Below, one piece after another: positions 61,201 through 64,000 of a stretch of 64,000 bases of DNA (the stretch's first letter is position 1; each line of letters opens with the position of its first letter). Made by a program: the position numbers and the translations under genes. The DNA is from Paracyclopina nana (taxonomy: Eukaryota; Arthropoda; Copepoda; Cyclopoida; Cyclopettidae): contig JAGUCH010000007.1 of the NCBI GenBank assembly GCA_019096065.1, forward strand, positions 2,254,501 to 2,318,500, read 5' to 3'. Under the pieces are notes generated by a model. It was not told the DNA's origin and did no database searches. It saw nothing but the letters and a program-made list of their open reading frames with translations.

Positions 61201-63816
61201 AGGTGGTGATTTTCAAAGTGTGTGGGCCCTTTTTGTGGGATGTTGACAGCAGCCAAGATGGATGGCTTTGCGAGAGTCAACAGCTTAAAATGATCACACA
61301 GAAAATTCTATTGAAAAGGCAATCCTTTGTAAAACACCTCCAACACCAGATGGTGATGGTGGTCATGGTCAAAAAATGACTATATTTGCCCAGAGACTGC
61401 TGCACTTCTGGCTTTGCTGGCTGTTGTCTCTCTCTGAGAAATTCAAATTGTCTTCTCGGTCGGTCAGCTTTGTGAGCTGGGAGACATTTTGACTCCGCCT
61501 TATCAAGTTCGTGACATGAAGCTTTTTTTAACCCTCATTTTCATGGCTCGTTGTTCTAGAAATGGTCACTTCACAAATCATTCTACTGGCTCAAAAGGGG
61601 ACCTGTCACCCTAGCTGAGACGCATGTTTTCTGCTAATTAAGCTAATGTGCCTTTAAGGAAACGAAAATTCCAAGTCAAGGAAAAATGCCAACGCACAGT
61701 GGCTCAAAATGCCTTCTGGACGCGCACGGGAAAAAAACTCGCGAAATCGTAGGAGTCAATTTTCATAGGGCCGTAAGCTAAAAACTAACATTCTGGGCTC
61801 CCAAGTCCGCAAATTTCCGCAGCCAATTTTGATGAATAATCATTAAATGGGGTCTGATTGACCTCTCAGTCATAAAAGAACAATTCAATTCGATTCCAAT
61901 CAAAAGTTATGGATGCCCAATAAGGGCCAAAATAGGCTATTCTACCATTTTTCTTGCTGAACACTTTTTCAAGCAAAGTTTGATTTTGAAGTCAAATTTG
62001 AATATGTATCTGTCAATTCAAACCATTTTTGGCTCTTTTCATCGCCTAGAAGTCAACCCAATTAGAATTTGAAAATTGGTGGTTAAATGAGAATTCGGGC
62101 GATTTGGCGGATTTTCTCGTGCGCGTGAAAATGGCTTTTTGACCCACTGTGCAACGTAAAAAAAGAAAGAGATGGCTTTCAATCAATGGTGGCAAAGAAA
62201 TAGAAATGACAAAGTAGTAGTAGTGTAGTAACTACTACTCCCCCTAAATTACATGTTATTATGGTTCATCTGGTAAGATTGCTTTTTTTTGCTGCCAGCA
62301 GCAATCTTCAATCAAAGGATTTTTAAGATTTGACGCGTGTGGCCTGGTGTTGGTTACTTCTGCTGCACAACATACTAATCATGGGTTGCGCTCCACTAAA
62401 GTGTCAATTTTGCCAGCAAAGTGAGTTGTCACGAAATTCTTTTTTTTTTTTTTGGCTGCTCCTGCTGCAAGGTAAAAGCTCCCCAAAAAAGCTGCATTGA
62501 CCTCTCCGACCTTAACCAAGCTACAAGTGTGGAATGCCACACGTTGTAGTAAATTATGTCAGAAATTGGTGCGTGTTTTTCTTCGGAGCTCCAGCTTCGA
62601 TTAGAGGGTTACCGGCCAACGGAGATGGCGGGCTCAAATGCGCCCTAAGGAATTGAGCCTAGGGCTTCCCGACCGAGGTAAAAATATCAAACTTGACGAA
62701 ATTCCGCAAATTGAAGAAAGCAGCAAGGTGTAGATTAAAAATCGCCATTGAAAATCGACGCGGGAGTCAGCAGTTTTGCATGGATGTAAAGCTGAGAAAG
62801 CCACAATGTGCAATGAAGGTTTTTTTCTCGGCTGTGGCCAACCCTAATTAGAGCTGGTGGTGGGCCACCAAAGAGGATCGCATGCTACTCTCGGTTGATG
62901 ATGATGTACCATTTGGTAAAAGGAGATCATCATCGCGCAGCCCAACTCTTATGACATAGTACAGGGTGATTCATAAATCTTTCTAATGATCTCGCAAGTG
63001 TAAAGAATGATTTGTTACTCCATTTGGCCGAGGTTGACTCTTCAAGCCGGGTGTTCATCTTTTCTTATCGTTTAAAGGAACAAAAAACCCGCAATGTCAC
63101 ACTAATTTTAGAAAATGAGCTTGAGGACAGAGAGCCTTAGCTTGCAACTTGTGGTGATTTCAACGCGCGGAGCCAAATAATTTGTGCTACAAAGGAGAAA
63201 CCGAGAAGAAGGGGGATCGAGGAGATGAAGCCATCTTCTTCAGCATGGCATGCAACACGAAATTGCTTTAATTTACCAACAACGGAAAAAAAGAGTCTCA
63301 CCTAGAATGCCATCAATGCTATGGTTGGTGCGTCCGTCCTCCGAATTTAGGTCTGTGGCGTGGCCTCCGCGCAAAACTCGCGAAATGGAAGACACACTGG
63401 GCGCGTTGTTTTTGTCACAAATGCCGTCCTGTTCGGAGTCATAAAATGAGAAAAGTGAAGTCAGCCCATTAATGTAAAGGAAATTGCGGAGGCAAACAGT
63501 ACTTTGATGAGTTGCTCGCGGATCTCCCAGCTGAAAATGCCCGGGTTGTCCTTCTTGTACTCCTCGATCTTTTTCTCCACCTCGGGCGTGGCGACGCGGG
63601 GCTTGGAGCCCCCGATGACCCCGGGCCGAATGCTGCCCGTTTCCTGGTAGCGATTCAGTATTTTCGACACACACCCGTGGCTGACGCGGAGCTGACGCGA
63701 AATGACGCACGGCCTCACGCCAGCCGCGGCCATCTCGATGATCTTCAGCCTCACGTGATTGGGCAGAGGCCTGCCATTGATGAAGACACCCCCGAGCTGG
63801 TTCACCCGGCCTTGAC
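58242..63816 (-). CDS. Pax3/7-type paired-box homeodomain protein (gooseberry/paired class), 5' end outside window
   Basis: Segmentation and neural transcription factor. Five exons, minus strand: 63816-63503, 63428-63302, 60257-60086, 59525-58992 and 58473-58242, giving 459 in-frame codons including the stop. The first visible exon starts inside the protein. The paired domain [20 protein letters not shown] ... [20 protein letters not shown] ... [12 protein letters not shown] is of Pax3/7 type, not Pax6. The octapeptide HSIDGILG follows. The full paired-class homeodomain runs from [20 protein letters not shown] to [20 protein letters not shown], with Ser at homeodomain position 50 (WFSNRR) as in Pax proteins. 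The C-terminus is rich in Ala and Gln (runs of 5-8), ending [14 protein letters not shown] and CRPVH. The 3 kb intron holds two repeat elements. A 9 nt upstream microexon at 63938-63946 is possible but unproven. Confidence 0.95.
58375..58420. repeat. CAG/CTG repeat encoding polyglutamine in Pax3/7
   Basis: Interrupted GCTGTTGTTG/CTGCTG units that read as Gln runs (QQQQVQ, then eight Gln) on the minus strand in the last coding exon. A second CAG-type run lies at 59192-59214 in the preceding exon. Confidence 0.8.
58551..58920. mobile_element. MITE-like element, TGTTCAYCTA family, copy 2 (contains a nested insertion)
   Basis: It matches 15797-16037 over its whole length (GGAAATTTTTTCCTTCC, AAATTGCGTTTTACTTA, then AGCCTCCTA and GTGTTTTGATTAATCAGAAG) but is split by a 152 bp insertion. 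It is flanked by TAT at 58548-58550 and 58921-58923, a candidate 3 bp target duplication. It lies in the last intron of Pax3/7. Confidence 0.75.
58610..58761. mobile_element. Nested 152 bp MITE-like element with TTA target duplication
   Basis: Ends TGCTCTGTTCATCTAC and GTAGATGAACAGAGTA, inverted repeats with one mismatch, with inner arms ACTCCTTAAGGAAT and ATTCCTTAAGGAAC. TTA is present on both sides (58607-58609, 58762-58764). Removing the element restores the unbroken sequence seen in the copy at 15.8 kb (ACTTAAGCC), so both insertion and duplication are directly visible. Confidence 0.85.
60951..61110. mobile_element. 160 bp palindromic MITE-like element with TAT target duplication
   Basis: Starts AGGGCGTTCTCATATTGGAC and ends with the exact reverse complement. 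The arms are about 63 bp and contain repeated GGTTAACCAAAA words. TAT flanks both ends (60948-60950, 61111-61113). No coding frame. It lies in the large Pax3/7 intron. Confidence 0.85.
61695..62151. mobile_element. 457 bp inverted-repeat element with CACAGTGG ends and CAACG target duplication
   Basis: The left end CACAGTGGCTCAAAATGCC and the reverse complement of the right end CACTGTG/CCCACTGTG continue as ~50 bp imperfect inverted repeats (CGCGCACGGG near the left, CGTGCGCGTG near the right). The 5-base word CAACG directly abuts both ends (61690-61694, 62152-62156). No transposase frame is seen, so it is non-autonomous. Diverged relatives lie at 15.4-15.8 kb and 16.3-16.4 kb. Confidence 0.75.
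62157..63301. other. Rest of the large Pax3/7 intron
   Basis: No coding frame is supported. It contains a pure T run of about 14 (62441-62454), short TAG/AGT repeats near 62215-62240, and GATGATGATG near 62898. Nothing else is recognised. Confidence 0.4.
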
Positions 63817-64000
63817 CTGAAATGAGCACAGAGTGAAAATTGAGCCAGTTGGAAGCAAATGTCGATCAGTTTTGAAAATCTCGAATTATAGTTAAAAGTT
63901 TCACTCAATTTTCTGCCTGGTCATTTCAAATCATTACCGAATTGTTCTGAAAAGCAAAAATGGAGAGAAAAAGGTCAAATCACGTCCTCAGCTCTCAAGT

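Noticed and set aside
58242..63816. Pax6/eyeless identity
   Set aside because: The paired domain ([30 protein letters not shown]) and the octapeptide HSIDGILG are Pax3/7 features; Pax6 lacks the octapeptide.

Overview
This window is animal nuclear DNA and most likely comes from an arthropod. The reading frames are interrupted by many short GT-AG introns of about 50-100 nt. The gene content includes a Pax3/7 (gooseberry/paired-type) regulator, an atypical protein kinase C, DEG/ENaC channels, and a secreted protein resembling the juvenile-hormone-binding/takeout family. A crustacean-like arthropod fits the compact layout and the divergent orphan genes, but I cannot name the species. No bacterial, viral, tRNA, rRNA or CRISPR feature was seen. 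All splice models were built by eye. For each multi-exon model I checked that the exon lengths sum to a multiple of three.

Layout. 0-5.7 kb holds housekeeping genes: KRI1 (minus, cut by the window edge), WBP11 (minus) and mitochondrial citrate synthase (plus), the last two divergent. 5.7-10.1 kb holds two tandem SLC23/NAT transporters (minus). 10.4-14.9 kb holds a PAQR3-like receptor and an atypical seven-helix receptor (minus). 15-16.5 kb is a nest of small inverted-repeat elements. 16.8-28.5 kb is an accessory cluster: a type II membrane protein with an FN2-like domain, a long mucin-like region and four LNR modules (minus); a mu-crystallin/ketimine-reductase-like enzyme with a C-terminal extension (plus); a trypsin-like protease (minus); an orphan secreted cysteine-rich protein (plus); and two tandem DEG/ENaC channels (plus). 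29.2-31.6 kb holds F-actin capping protein beta (plus) and a JHBP-like secreted protein (minus). 32.1-51.1 kb is one large atypical PKC gene (plus). 51.2-53.2 kb holds a ten-finger zinc-finger protein and a small membrane protein (minus). 53.2-58.2 kb shows no gene. 58.2-63.8 kb holds the 3' exons of a Pax3/7 gene (minus), whose introns contain further mobile-element remnants.

The most interesting locus is the atypical PKC gene. Its 13 kb second intron contains a 2.2 kb GC-rich open exon that ends in exactly the phase needed to splice onto the pseudosubstrate/C1/kinase exons, which predicts a long isoform without the PB1 domain. Near its 3' end the C-tail exon is duplicated, and the upstream copy carries a single extra T that shifts the frame.

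Two other themes run through the window. Several genes have a polyadenylation hexamer that overlaps the stop codon or lies within about 15 nt of it. Three introns begin with GC instead of GT. The genes are otherwise functionally unrelated; only the tandem SLC23 and DEG/ENaC pairs are clear local duplications.
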